Assembly: GCA_002316315.1 (NCBI GenBank)
Contig: DCDG01000048.1
Coordinates: forward strand, 1-51,345
Direction: 5' to 3'
DNA from: Candidatus Aminicenantes bacterium UBA1061
GTDB taxonomy: Bacteria; Acidobacteriota; Aminicenantia; Aminicenantales; Saccharicenantaceae
Length of the DNA: 51,345 nt
Part shown: piece by piece, positions 8,868-17,106 of the stretch
How positions within the stretch are numbered: the first letter of the stretch is position 1
How the letters are laid out: every line of letters begins with the position of its first letter
Position numbers and translations under genes: made by a program
The notes under the pieces: generated by a model
Databases searched by the model: none
Told to the model about the DNA's origin: nothing
Seen by the model: only the letters and a program-made list of their open reading frames with translations

Positions 8868-9620
8868 TTAAAAGACAATTTCCAGCTCAAATTTATATTT
8901 CTGGCTGGCTGCTTGCAGCTCTCTTTTAACCTGCTCGAAATAATTATCAGAGGCATAGGCTTCAAGACCATGCTGCCGATAAAAATTGATGAAATAACCC
9001 GGGTAATTAAGTCGATCAATAAAAATTTTATCGACCAGACCAGCCAGGAGACTGACCAGCCTGTTCGGGTCTTGAGGCAATATTGGCCCGATAAAGGCAA
9101 ATGTCTTAAAACCTGATTTTTTTATGGTTTCCAGAGCTTTAATCCGGCGGCTGATGGGGGGTGCACCTGGTTCGAACAAGCTGGCTATATGTTCGTTATC
9201 TGTAGCAATAGAAAAGCCAAGTTCAGCTTCGTTGATATCGTGTAAAAGATCCAGATCCCTCAGCACTAAATCTGATTTGGTCTGAATAAAAACAGGGAAA
9301 TTAAAGCGCTTGATTTCTGCCAGGCATTTCCTGGTCAGCAGATAGTGAGCTTCGGCCGGCTGATAGGCATCACAGACTGAGGCGATCCAGATAGTTCCCC
9401 GTCTGGCCTTGACCAGTTGCCGGCGGAGTAGCTCCGGAGCGTTGATTTTAGCTTCGATAAACTGGCCCCAGGGCTCGGTATGTCCTGAATAGCGTGGCAT
9501 GAACAGCGAAGCATAACAATAACGGCAACTATGGCTACAACCGGTATAAGGATTGAGGCAATAATCAAAGACTTTTGATTTATTAAGAACACTTCTGGCT
9601 AATTTCTCAGTTATCTTCAT
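8868..9620 (-). CDS. Radical SAM protein, spore-photoproduct-lyase-like
   Basis: This 250-residue protein carries the radical SAM iron-sulfur motif C28-x3-C32-x2-C35 in the context NPYTGCSHSCRYCYA. That context is characteristic of the short SPL-like radical SAM family rather than of maturases with SPASM domains. Later segments (IWIASVCDAYQP, FPVFIQTKSDLVLRD, LGFSIATDNEHI) follow the barrel layout of that family. True spore photoproduct lyases are longer and need a dedicated cysteine, so the label is one of family, not reaction. It heads the minus-strand run, 45 bp before the permease, with no clear SD at the ATG. The divergent upstream region holds a 20-bp palindrome. Its link to peptide scavenging is unknown. 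Confidence 0.85.
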   Translation of the reverse strand: MKITEKLARSVLNKSKVFDYCLNPYTGCSHSCRYCYASLFMPRYSGHTEPWGQFIEAKINAPELLRRQLVKARRGTIWIASVCDAYQPAEAHYLLTRKCLAEIKRFNFPVFIQTKSDLVLRDLDLLHDINEAELGFSIATDNEHIASLFEPGAPPISRRIKALETIKKSGFKTFAFIGPILPQDPNRLVSLLAGLVDKIFIDRLNYPGYFINFYRQHGLEAYASDNYFEQVKRELQAASQKYKFELEIVF

Positions 9621-9659
9621 TAAGATATATTTACCATAAGAGCTGCCTTTGTTTAATAA

Positions 9660-9679
9660 TTGCCTCAGGCCTGAGGCAA
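9660..9679. promoter_or_regulatory. Perfect 20-bp palindrome in divergent promoter region
   Basis: The half-site TTGCCTCAGG is followed immediately by its exact reverse complement, with no spacer. The site lies between the divergent radical SAM and protease-barrel genes and a few bases before a TTGACA at 9684-9689. A dimeric repressor operator is the simplest reading. A -10-like TATAAT at 9725-9730 is too far from that TTGACA to form a standard pair. Confidence 0.5.
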
Positions 9680-9771
9680 ATTATTGACAGAATTTTAACG
9701 CATCTTTTTTTTAATAAAATAGTTTATAATAAGAGCGGAAATGGATATCTGACATAGACAAGGAGGCAAGG

Positions 9772-12700
9772 ATGCTTTCTATTAAAAATAAAAGGGCATT
9801 GGTTCGCCTGGTCTTTTCCATCCTGATCATTTGCGGGCTGTCCTCAGGGCTGCAGGCTCAGTATTTTGGCCGGAATAAGGTTCAATACAAGAAATTTGAT
9901 TTTAAAATAATGAAGACCAAGCATTTTGACATTTATTTTTATCAGCAGGAAACAGAAGTCGTTAAGCAGGCTGCTGAGATGGCCGAACGCTGGTATGCTC
10001 GCTACAGCCGGATCTTTAATCATGAGCTGAAAGGGCGTCAACCTCTCATTATCTATTCTAGCGGGCCTGAGTTCCAGCAGACAACAGTCATTCCTGAGAC
10101 TATGGGCGAGGGAACAGGCGGAGTTACCGAGTCTTTTAAAAGGAGAATCGTCCTGCCTTATGGCGTATCCCTGGCTGAGACCGACCACGTTATCGGACAT
10201 GAGCTGGTTCATGCTTTCCAGTATGATCTGGCCGGTCAGGGTCATTCAGACGAAGCCAGATATACTGGAGCAGACCTGAGGATTCCATTATTTCTGGTGG
10301 AAGGTCTGGCTGAGTATCTGTCCATTGGTCCCTATGATCCGGAGACCTCGATGTGGATGAGAGATGCCTGGAAAAGAAAATTCTTGCCACCCATTAAAAA
10401 GTTAGAAGATTCCTACAAGTATTTCCCTTACCGTTATGGCCAGGCTATCTGGGCCTATATCGGTGGCCGCTATGGAGATGAAATGATTGGCAAGATCTGG
10501 CGGATGTTATCCAGGACCAATGATTATGAAGCAGTTCTGCAGGGAGTGCTGGGAGAGCCCCTGAAAAAGATATCGGAAGACTGGCATAAAGCCAATGAGA
10601 CTGCTTATGGTCCACTCGTTCCCCTGACTCAAACACCTGATCAGTATGGAAAACTGCTGCTGAAGGGAACGGAGGAGAATGTTTATAATGTTTCGCCGGT
10701 CCTCAGCCCTGATGGCCGTTATCTGGCTTTTCTTTCTTCACGCGATCTTTTCTCAGTTGATCTTTATCTGGCTGAAGCCAGAACAGGCAAGGTGATTAAA
10801 AAGCTGACTTCAACCGCTATTGATCCTCATTTTGAGAGCATTCAATTTATCAGATCGGCCGGTTCCTGGGAGGCCAGTGGTCAGCGCTTTGTTCTTGGAA
10901 CTATTTCTCGTGGCAAGCCCTACTTAACCATTATCAACGTCGATAAAGGAAAAATCGAAAAGGAGATTCCTTTTCCTGAGCTCGGTGAAATCCTTAATCC
11001 TTCCTGGTCGCCATCTGGAAAGGAAATTGCTTTCTCTGCTCTGGTTGGTGGGGTCAGCGACATATATATTTATAATCTGGAAGACAATACGCTAAAAAAG
11101 ATGACTGATGATGCCTTCGGAGATCTTCATCCTGTCTGGTCACCGGATGGAACAAAAATTGCCCTGGTGACCGAAAGATTTAGTGCCAATTTAAACTGGC
11201 TGGACAGCGGGCATTATGAGCTGGCTTTGCTGGATGTCAGGTCGGGAGAAATCACCAGGGCGCTGGCCTTTCCATCGGGAAAAAATGTAAATCCCCAATG
11301 GTCAGCTGATGGGCAAAGTCTATTTTTCCTATCTGATTACCAGGGAAAAACTGATCTCTTTCGCCTGAGCCTGGCTGATGGGAAAATTTATCAGGTAACC
11401 AATCTATTCACTGGCATTGGAGGTATAACCCAGCTCAGCCCGGCTATTTCTTATTCGCCTGAAGCTGGCACACTGGCCATGTCGGTTTACGAGAACGGCT
11501 GCTATTCAATCTATTTAATAGAATCAACTGATCGGCTGACTGGCCAGATGACTCTGGCTCAGTTGACTGACCGGCCAGTTGGCTTGCTACCGCCCCGAAC
11601 CCAGCTGGAAGGCGCACTTCTCGGTCTATTACGTAACTCTCTCTATGGACTGCCAAAGGAAACTGATTTTCCGGTAACCAATTATAAGCCGAAGCTCAGT
11701 CTGGATTATGTTACCCAGCCAACAGTAGCAGTTGGAGTCGATCGTTATGGTACCTATGCCGGTGGAGGAATAGCCGCTATCTGGAGCGATATGCTGGGCT
11801 ATCATACACTGGTGACTATGGCTCAAACCGATAACCAGTTAACCGATAGTTATGTGATGGTCGGCTATCAGAATTCTAAAAACCGTTTAAACTGGGGTCT
11901 GGTCGGCCAGCGCGTTCCATATCTATACGGTTCTTATAATGTTTACTCTGATGAAATAGACAATTATCCTGTCTATGTCCAGGACGAATACCTGGACCGT
12001 CAGGTAAACTATGAAGTTGGCGGCTTTGCTTATTATCCGCTTAACACCTTTCGCCGTCTGGAGTTCAGCGCTGGTTTTGATTATATAGACTTCAGCCGGC
12101 ATGTTTACCGCTATATCTATGATGCCTACTATTATGAATTAATTGATTATTACAATTTTTCGCTACCCTCAGCGCCGAGCATCAAATATGGCTATATCTC
12201 GGCTGCTCTGGTCTATGACAGTTCAATATTCGGGGCCTGCAGTCCGATTATTGGCAAGAGTTATGTTATTCAGGCTGAGCCAACTTTTGGCAATTTAAAT
12301 TTCATTTCAGTCCTGGCTGATTTTCGCCGTTATTTTGTCCCCGTTAAGCCCTTTACTCTGGCTTTCAGAATACTTCATTACGGACGGTACGGAAGTGGTT
12401 CAGATGATGAACGACTCTGGCCTTTATATCTTGGTTATGAGAATCTTGTTCGAGGCTATGATTATAGTACATTTGAGTATAGCGAGGTTGATAGTTACAA
12501 CCCCAATGTCTTTGATTTTAACCGCTTGCTGGGAAGCAGAATGATAGTGGCTAACGCTGAATTGAGATTTCCTGTTTTCGGTTTGCTTGGACTGGGGAAA
12601 GGATATTACGGTGTCTGGCCGCTGGAATTTCTGGCTTTTTATGACATTGGTACGGCCTGGTATAAAGGTGAAAAGCCATCAATATTTGGGGGCGAAAAGA

Positions 12701-12837
12701 AGCCGGTAGCCAGCGCTGGAGTCGGTTTGAGAACTAATTTCTTTGGAGTCTTAGTTCTTGGCTTTGATTACGTTTATCCTTTTGACCGTCCGGTCAAGGG
12801 CTGGCACTGGCAGTTTACCATTTCCCCTGGCTTCTAA
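9772..12837 (+). CDS. Exported zinc protease-like / TolB-type propeller / Omp85-type barrel chimera
   Basis: This 1021-residue protein has four parts. A signal peptide (1-30) comes first. It is followed by a gluzincin-type metalloprotease-like domain (about 35-290) with H143-E-L-V-H147 and the downstream E177-G-L-A-E motif as probable third ligand. Next is a TolB-like beta-propeller (about 300-590) with repeated SPDG/SPSG blade starts. Last is an outer-membrane barrel (about 640-1021) with an R894-G-Y motif, a NAELRFPVFG strand and a terminal Phe, all typical of Omp85 barrels. No POTRA domain is visible; the protease and propeller occupy that place. The start has AAGGAGG 5-6 nt upstream. It stands alone as a transcription unit. 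A periplasmic protease or chaperone tethered to its own barrel is plausible; activity is inferred from motifs. Confidence 0.88.
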   Translation: MLSIKNKRALVRLVFSILIICGLSSGLQAQYFGRNKVQYKKFDFKIMKTKHFDIYFYQQETEVVKQAAEMAERWYARYSRIFNHELKGRQPLIIYSSGPEFQQTTVIPETMGEGTGGVTESFKRRIVLPYGVSLAETDHVIGHELVHAFQYDLAGQGHSDEARYTGADLRIPLFLVEGLAEYLSIGPYDPETSMWMRDAWKRKFLPPIKKLEDSYKYFPYRYGQAIWAYIGGRYGDEMIGKIWRMLSRTNDYEAVLQGVLGEPLKKISEDWHKANETAYGPLVPLTQTPDQYGKLLLKGTEENVYNVSPVLSPDGRYLAFLSSRDLFSVDLYLAEARTGKVIKKLTSTAIDPHFESIQFIRSAGSWEASGQRFVLGTISRGKPYLTIINVDKGKIEKEIPFPELGEILNPSWSPSGKEIAFSALVGGVSDIYIYNLEDNTLKKMTDDAFGDLHPVWSPDGTKIALVTERFSANLNWLDSGHYELALLDVRSGEITRALAFPSGKNVNPQWSADGQSLFFLSDYQGKTDLFRLSLADGKIYQVTNLFTGIGGITQLSPAISYSPEAGTLAMSVYENGCYSIYLIESTDRLTGQMTLAQLTDRPVGLLPPRTQLEGALLGLLRNSLYGLPKETDFPVTNYKPKLSLDYVTQPTVAVGVDRYGTYAGGGIAAIWSDMLGYHTLVTMAQTDNQLTDSYVMVGYQNSKNRLNWGLVGQRVPYLYGSYNVYSDEIDNYPVYVQDEYLDRQVNYEVGGFAYYPLNTFRRLEFSAGFDYIDFSRHVYRYIYDAYYYELIDYYNFSLPSAPSIKYGYISAALVYDSSIFGACSPIIGKSYVIQAEPTFGNLNFISVLADFRRYFVPVKPFTLAFRILHYGRYGSGSDDERLWPLYLGYENLVRGYDYSTFEYSEVDSYNPNVFDFNRLLGSRMIVANAELRFPVFGLLGLGKGYYGVWPLEFLAFYDIGTAWYKGEKPSIFGGEKKPVASAGVGLRTNFFGVLVLGFDYVYPFDRPVKGWHWQFTISPGF

Positions 12838-12869
12838 AGGGAGGTAGTCGAAAGCTGATCCGGCTGTTG

Positions 12870-14354
12870 TTATTTAACTTCTTTTATATAAATATTCTTG
12901 AAATAAACCGGTGATCGGCTGTCATGATTCTGAAGGCCAATATAACCTTCCCGGGCAAAATCCTTCACCTTACCTCGAGCTTCAGCCCGCCAGTCGATAA
13001 CTTCCTGGTCGTTTAATTCCACTTTGATCTGCTCACCGATAAAAGAAATCTTCATATGGTTCCAGTGGCCAGCCGGTTTAAAGGCCGCAGCAGAAGGAGC
13101 CTGGGCATCATAGACAGCACCGGTCTGGTGGATTCCCTGGCCGGCATCATAAATCTGAATCTCAAATGAATGGTAGATATAATCATCGCTGGTGGGCACA
13201 TCAGGGACTCTAAGAAATATACCCGAGTTGGTCTCGGAGTCAGAACATTTATAATCAACTTCCAGAATAAAGTCTTTGAATTTCTTACGGCTGTACCAGA
13301 AAAGACCCATTCCGCCCTGAGACTTTAATATGCCTGTCTTATTATCAAGCTCAAAGTAGCCCGGACCATAGTGATTCCAGCCATGCTTTTCATACCAGCC
13401 ATTTTCTTTTTTCAAAAGCTGTTCATAGCCATCATAGTAGGTGACACTCTTGATATAGGCCAGCCCCTTTTTTAGGTCAGGTTCAGGCTTCAGGACATTT
13501 TTCTCATTTTCATATTCAATAGTCAGATAGCCATCGTAATCCTGCCGGGTGAGTTCAGCCAGGATATCCTTTATTCTGGCTTTTCCACTGCCGAAAGCTA
13601 CATCTTCGGCCCCTTTTGTTCCGAAGCTGCTCCTGTCTTTAATGTGAACATCAATGATTTTGCCTTCCAGCAACCGCAGGCATTCGACCGGGTCCAGACC
13701 ACAGCGCATCCAGTGTCCGGTATCAGCACAGACCCCGATCCTCGAATCGACATTTTTAAGATGTTTTAAGGCGGTCAGAGGATAGGCATATTTGGCTGGT
13801 TCGGGATGATTGTGAATGGCAATCTGGATGTCATATTCTTTGACCAGCTTTTCCAGCAGGGGATAATCTCCGTCCTGAGGTTCAGTCACTATGGTTCTGA
13901 TACCCATCTTCCTGGCAAAATCAAAGACCTGTCTCATCTGATTTTCAGTTCGGCCAGTATCAACCACCCCATAAGAGACGACTTTGATCCCGACAGCTCT
14001 AAGTTTTTCTTTAATCATCTCGATCTGCTCGTCACCGAGCTGGTGATCGAAGACCACACTGGCCGGCAGTTCTTTAGAAATTCTCTGGCCAGGATAAGCC
14101 TGGATATAGCTCAAGCCGAGAGCCTTCGTTCTGTCCAGTGCTTCGAAAAAAGTATAACGACGGTAAGTCCAGCTCTGCATGGCAATCGGGAAAGGTTTAA
14201 TCCTTATCTCGTTATAATTCGTTTCTCTGACTGCTTTTTTTATTGAGTCTGGAATAACTTTTTCCTCAGGTGGGGCCTGGGCGAAAGCTACCGTCAGGCC
14301 AAAACTCATAATCAGGCTTAAAATAAAGGTCCTTCTAAATTCTTTAGACAGCAT
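12870..14354 (-). CDS. Exported TIM-barrel isomerase/lyase-like protein fused to DUF1080 domain
   Basis: This protein is 494 residues with the chosen start at 14354 (GGGAGGG 5 nt upstream), which begins a signal peptide ending FAQA. A longer frame from 14390 lacks these signals. Residues about 50-300 form an AP-endonuclease-2/xylose-isomerase-like TIM barrel with metal-ligand candidates in VTEPQ, IHNH, CADTGHW, DVHIKD and TIEYE. Residues about 315-494 are a DUF1080 (PF06439) jelly-roll domain. DUF1080 proteins are now linked to cleavage of 3-keto-glycosides, and TIM-barrel relatives act as 3-keto-glycoside lyases. The gene is third in an operon after a transporter and a Gfo/Idh/MocA dehydrogenase, which supports that role. 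The substrate is unknown. Confidence 0.85.
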   Translation of the reverse strand: MLSKEFRRTFILSLIMSFGLTVAFAQAPPEEKVIPDSIKKAVRETNYNEIRIKPFPIAMQSWTYRRYTFFEALDRTKALGLSYIQAYPGQRISKELPASVVFDHQLGDEQIEMIKEKLRAVGIKVVSYGVVDTGRTENQMRQVFDFARKMGIRTIVTEPQDGDYPLLEKLVKEYDIQIAIHNHPEPAKYAYPLTALKHLKNVDSRIGVCADTGHWMRCGLDPVECLRLLEGKIIDVHIKDRSSFGTKGAEDVAFGSGKARIKDILAELTRQDYDGYLTIEYENEKNVLKPEPDLKKGLAYIKSVTYYDGYEQLLKKENGWYEKHGWNHYGPGYFELDNKTGILKSQGGMGLFWYSRKKFKDFILEVDYKCSDSETNSGIFLRVPDVPTSDDYIYHSFEIQIYDAGQGIHQTGAVYDAQAPSAAAFKPAGHWNHMKISFIGEQIKVELNDQEVIDWRAEARGKVKDFAREGYIGLQNHDSRSPVYFKNIYIKEVK

Positions 14355-14399
14355 TTTTCCCTCCCTGTCTAAACAGATATTTAAACACAACTTCTGGCA

Positions 14400-14431
14400 A
14401 ATCTGGCCAGCAGGTCATCAGTGGCCAGATT
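14400..14431 (-). promoter_or_regulatory. Intercistronic hairpin inside the keto-sugar operon
   Basis: AATCTGGCCA (14400-14409) and TGGCCAGATT (14422-14431) form a perfect 10-bp stem around a 12-nt loop. It lies in the 84-bp gap between the dehydrogenase stop and the SD of the TIM-barrel/DUF1080 gene. On the transcribed strand it is not followed by a U-tract, so an RNA stability or attenuation element is likelier than a simple terminator. Confidence 0.5.
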
Positions 14432-14438
14432 GCTGGCT

Positions 14439-15695
14439 TTATTGTTTTTTGGGATTCCACTGGCCTCTGGCCACAGCCGGGATGAAATTTTCGAGACCGG
14501 CCGGTGGGAAAGTCATGGTTTTGCCTTTCTCAATGCTCATATAAGCAGCCATGAGCAATTCGGTTACATTAAGTCCATCATCAAAATTTTCTTCTGGTCG
14601 CCGGCCTTCTAGAAAAGATTCGACCATGTGTCTGTTCTCACCTGTATAGCCATATTCAAATTCTTCACAGGAAATAACCGGCATCTGACCGACCTCGGCA
14701 TTCTGTTTTTCTACCAGATCTTCTCCCGCTCGACCCTTCACCTGGCGGCTGAAAAAGACCTTTAACCCGGAATCGAGAGTATTATATTGAAGCGAATATT
14801 CTGGACCGAGCAGTTCCAGACTAAGACGTAGACCAGCCCCTACATAACACCAGGATGTAGTTGTTTCGACGACGAGAATATTACCTTTTCTATCTTCATA
14901 TTCAATGATTGATCTGGCAAAATCCTCAGCCGGGCGCTGGGCGTAATCAAGCTGGCCGCCACTGATCATTTTTAGTTTTTTAACATAATCGGGCAATTGC
15001 CATTTAAGGCAGGTGGCATAGGCTGAGAGCTTAACCGGCTTCAACTCATCCCGGCTGGCTCCGGGTGGAGTTAACATGAACCTGGCTTCTTCAACCGAAT
15101 GACACATCATGTCGTTCAGGACTCCGCCTCCCTGCAGCTCTCCTTCCCAGAACCAGGCACTGTGAGGTCCGCTATGTTCTTCAGCTGCTCTGGCCAGATA
15201 AGGCCGGCCGGTCAAACTGGCGCCTCTGGCCCAGATGATCTCTTTTCCACGCCTGACGGCTGGAGCAAAAAGCTGGTTTTCAAGATAGCCATCGAGCAAA
15301 TTGGCTTTTCTGGCCAGGTCCACCAGGCGGCGGGCTTCCTTCACATTTCTGCCCAGAGGCTTCTCGCAGGTCACACCGATCAGCTCCCCTTTACCTTTCA
15401 TAACAGCCTCAGCTATTTCTTCCATGACTTCAGTCCTGGTAAAATTGGGAGAGCATATCCAGATAGCATCAATGGCTGGGTCAGCTACCATCTCGGTGAT
15501 CGACTTATAAGTTCTGGCCTGACCAACTTTCAGTTTTCTGGCCAGCTGGGCGGCTTCGGCAGCTTTTTTCTGATCAAGATCAAAAATTCCCAGGACGTCG
15601 GCGCCGCGCACCCCAACCCAGGATCTCAGGTGAAAACGGGTTATAAAACCTCCACCGACAAAGCCAATGCCCAAATTAGATTTCTTACTTTTCAT
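14439..15695 (-). CDS. Gfo/Idh/MocA family NAD(P)-dependent sugar dehydrogenase
   Basis: This is a 418-residue cytoplasmic oxidoreductase. An N-terminal Rossmann fold (GIGFVGGGFITRFH, residues about 9-22) binds the nucleotide. The family's Glu-Lys-Pro signature appears in VTCEKPLGRN, and a C-terminal alpha/beta sheet domain follows. The family oxidises or reduces hydroxyls of sugars, inositols and glycosides. No Tat signal is present, unlike many periplasmic relatives. The ATG has AAAGGAG 6 nt upstream. It lies between the MFS transporter (26 bp) and the TIM-barrel/DUF1080 gene (84 bp, containing a hairpin). By context it probably makes or uses a 3-keto sugar; the sequence does not fix the substrate or the direction of reaction. 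Confidence 0.9.
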   Translation of the reverse strand: MKSKKSNLGIGFVGGGFITRFHLRSWVGVRGADVLGIFDLDQKKAAEAAQLARKLKVGQARTYKSITEMVADPAIDAIWICSPNFTRTEVMEEIAEAVMKGKGELIGVTCEKPLGRNVKEARRLVDLARKANLLDGYLENQLFAPAVRRGKEIIWARGASLTGRPYLARAAEEHSGPHSAWFWEGELQGGGVLNDMMCHSVEEARFMLTPPGASRDELKPVKLSAYATCLKWQLPDYVKKLKMISGGQLDYAQRPAEDFARSIIEYEDRKGNILVVETTTSWCYVGAGLRLSLELLGPEYSLQYNTLDSGLKVFFSRQVKGRAGEDLVEKQNAEVGQMPVISCEEFEYGYTGENRHMVESFLEGRRPEENFDDGLNVTELLMAAYMSIEKGKTMTFPPAGLENFIPAVARGQWNPKKQ

Positions 15696-15721
15696 CTCAG
15701 ACTCCTTTAGCTGATTTTTAT

Positions 15722-16942
15722 TTAACCGGTGACAGTCGAATTTTCGACCACTTTCTTTTCTCTAAAGGTAAAGACAAAAATAATGGCACAGACGATAGTA
15801 ATAATTGTCGGGATCATAAAGACATTAAACCAGTTAGTGCCGGCCGGGGTGGTAAATATTTTCTCAATCCAGCCAGAAAACAAGCTGCCGACAAAATTTC
15901 CCAGGCCAAGAATGATGACCGAAATCAAGCTCTGCGCAGAGGCTCTTATATCCTTGGGAGCAATCATATCGACATAAATAAATGAAGCAGTAAAGAAGAA
16001 AACATAGCAAAAACCATGAAGAGCCAGTGAAGCAATTACCAGCCAGGCCGGATGCCCGATCATAAAAATAATATAGCGAATTGGCCAGGCCAGAACACCA
16101 ATGATCATAGTCTTTTTGATGCCATATTTCGGAAGGAAATAGGGAAGTAGTAAACCCATGACAAACATTTCAGCAAACTGGGCTATGGTCATGACCAGTG
16201 GTGTCTGAGCTTCCGTCAGTCCGATGACGGGAGACGTTAGGTAGGGAGCAGTCAAAACATAATAAAACTGGAGCTCAGTGGCCACAATAAAGGCAATTAT
16301 TGAAAATATTAAAAAGTCCCGGTCTTTTAACATTTTTAACGCTTCGAGAAAAGCATAGGGATGGCTGGCTTCTTTCTTAGGCGGGGTATGAGGTAGTGAA
16401 AAAGCCTGCAGGCCCATGATAATGGAAAAGATACCAGCCAGAAACAAAGTATCCCCTTTAATGGCCAGGCTCGGCGCCCTCTCTCCCAGCAACCTCCAGC
16501 CGGTCAGTCCCCAGCCAGCAGCAATCCAGCCAATTGTTCCCCAGACTCTGATTTTGCCGAAGTCTTTTTCTGAGTCCTTTAAGTTAGCAAAAGCAATGGA
16601 ATTGGTTAAAGCCAGAGTTGGGGCGAAAATCAGGCAATAAATTAACATTAACCAGGCTAAAGACCCGAAGGAAGTCAACCTGGCTCCCAGCAGTAGAATG
16701 AGGCCGCCAGCGATCTGAAGCCAGGCAATAACTTTTTCGGTCGGAAAATAACGGTCGGCCAGTTGTCCTCCAATAAAAGGGGCAATAATTGTGGCCAGAG
16801 GCAACAGGCTGTAAATCAAGCCCACCTGGGTCCCGGAAAAATGCAGGGTATTAATAAGATATGAAGAAAGGACAGGTGCCCATGATCCCCAGACGGCATA
16901 TTCCAGAAACATCATGGCACTTAAGCTGGTTTTAACTGACAT
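15722..16942 (-). CDS. MFS transporter, NupG-like nucleoside:H+ symporter family
   Basis: This 406-residue protein has about 12 transmembrane helices. Its N-terminus resembles the nucleoside:H+ symporter (NupG/XapB) branch of the major facilitator superfamily: MMFLEYAVWGSWAPVLSSYL, then GTQVGLIYSLLPLATIIAPF and the loop motif GGQLADRYFP. It is first in a three-gene operon with a sugar dehydrogenase and a glycoside lyase-like protein, so its physiological cargo is more likely a sugar or glycoside than a nucleoside. Family members annotated NupG in such clusters often carry sugars; that is an inference here. The ATG has AAAGGAG 9 nt upstream, and a near-consensus promoter sits 45 bp upstream. 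Confidence 0.88.
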   Translation of the reverse strand: MSVKTSLSAMMFLEYAVWGSWAPVLSSYLINTLHFSGTQVGLIYSLLPLATIIAPFIGGQLADRYFPTEKVIAWLQIAGGLILLLGARLTSFGSLAWLMLIYCLIFAPTLALTNSIAFANLKDSEKDFGKIRVWGTIGWIAAGWGLTGWRLLGERAPSLAIKGDTLFLAGIFSIIMGLQAFSLPHTPPKKEASHPYAFLEALKMLKDRDFLIFSIIAFIVATELQFYYVLTAPYLTSPVIGLTEAQTPLVMTIAQFAEMFVMGLLLPYFLPKYGIKKTMIIGVLAWPIRYIIFMIGHPAWLVIASLALHGFCYVFFFTASFIYVDMIAPKDIRASAQSLISVIILGLGNFVGSLFSGWIEKIFTTPAGTNWFNVFMIPTIITIVCAIIFVFTFREKKVVENSTVTG

Positions 16943-16986
16943 GCTGCCTCTCCTTTCCAGATGATAATCAGACTTGGTTAGACAGC

Positions 16987-17015
16987 AGAATATTTTTTTT
17001 GGAGTTTTTTGTCAA
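16987..17015 (-). promoter_or_regulatory. Sigma-70-type promoter of the keto-sugar operon
   Basis: On the minus strand, TTGACA (17010-17015) is followed after exactly 17 bp by TATTCT (16987-16992). The predicted start of transcription is about 35 nt before the MFS gene ATG, leaving room for its SD. This is one of the best promoter matches in the window. Confidence 0.65.
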
Positions 17016-17106
17016 ATTATTGTGGCTGAACCTGAACCAGCAGATAAAAATAAAATATTTGCTATTTTTTCTGGTCTGTGTTATTGATTAGCCAAAGGAG
17101 GAGCGG

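Noticed and set aside
9684..9730. TTGACA and TATAAT as one promoter for the protease-barrel gene
   Set aside because: The spacing is 35 bp, twice the usual length; at most each is part of a different, weaker site.
13806..14246. 146-codon open frame on the plus strand
   Set aside because: It is antisense to the TIM-barrel domain and has no support beyond being open.
15099..15710. 203-codon open frame on the plus strand
   Set aside because: It lies wholly antisense to the Gfo/Idh/MocA gene, has low-complexity composition and no ribosome binding site.
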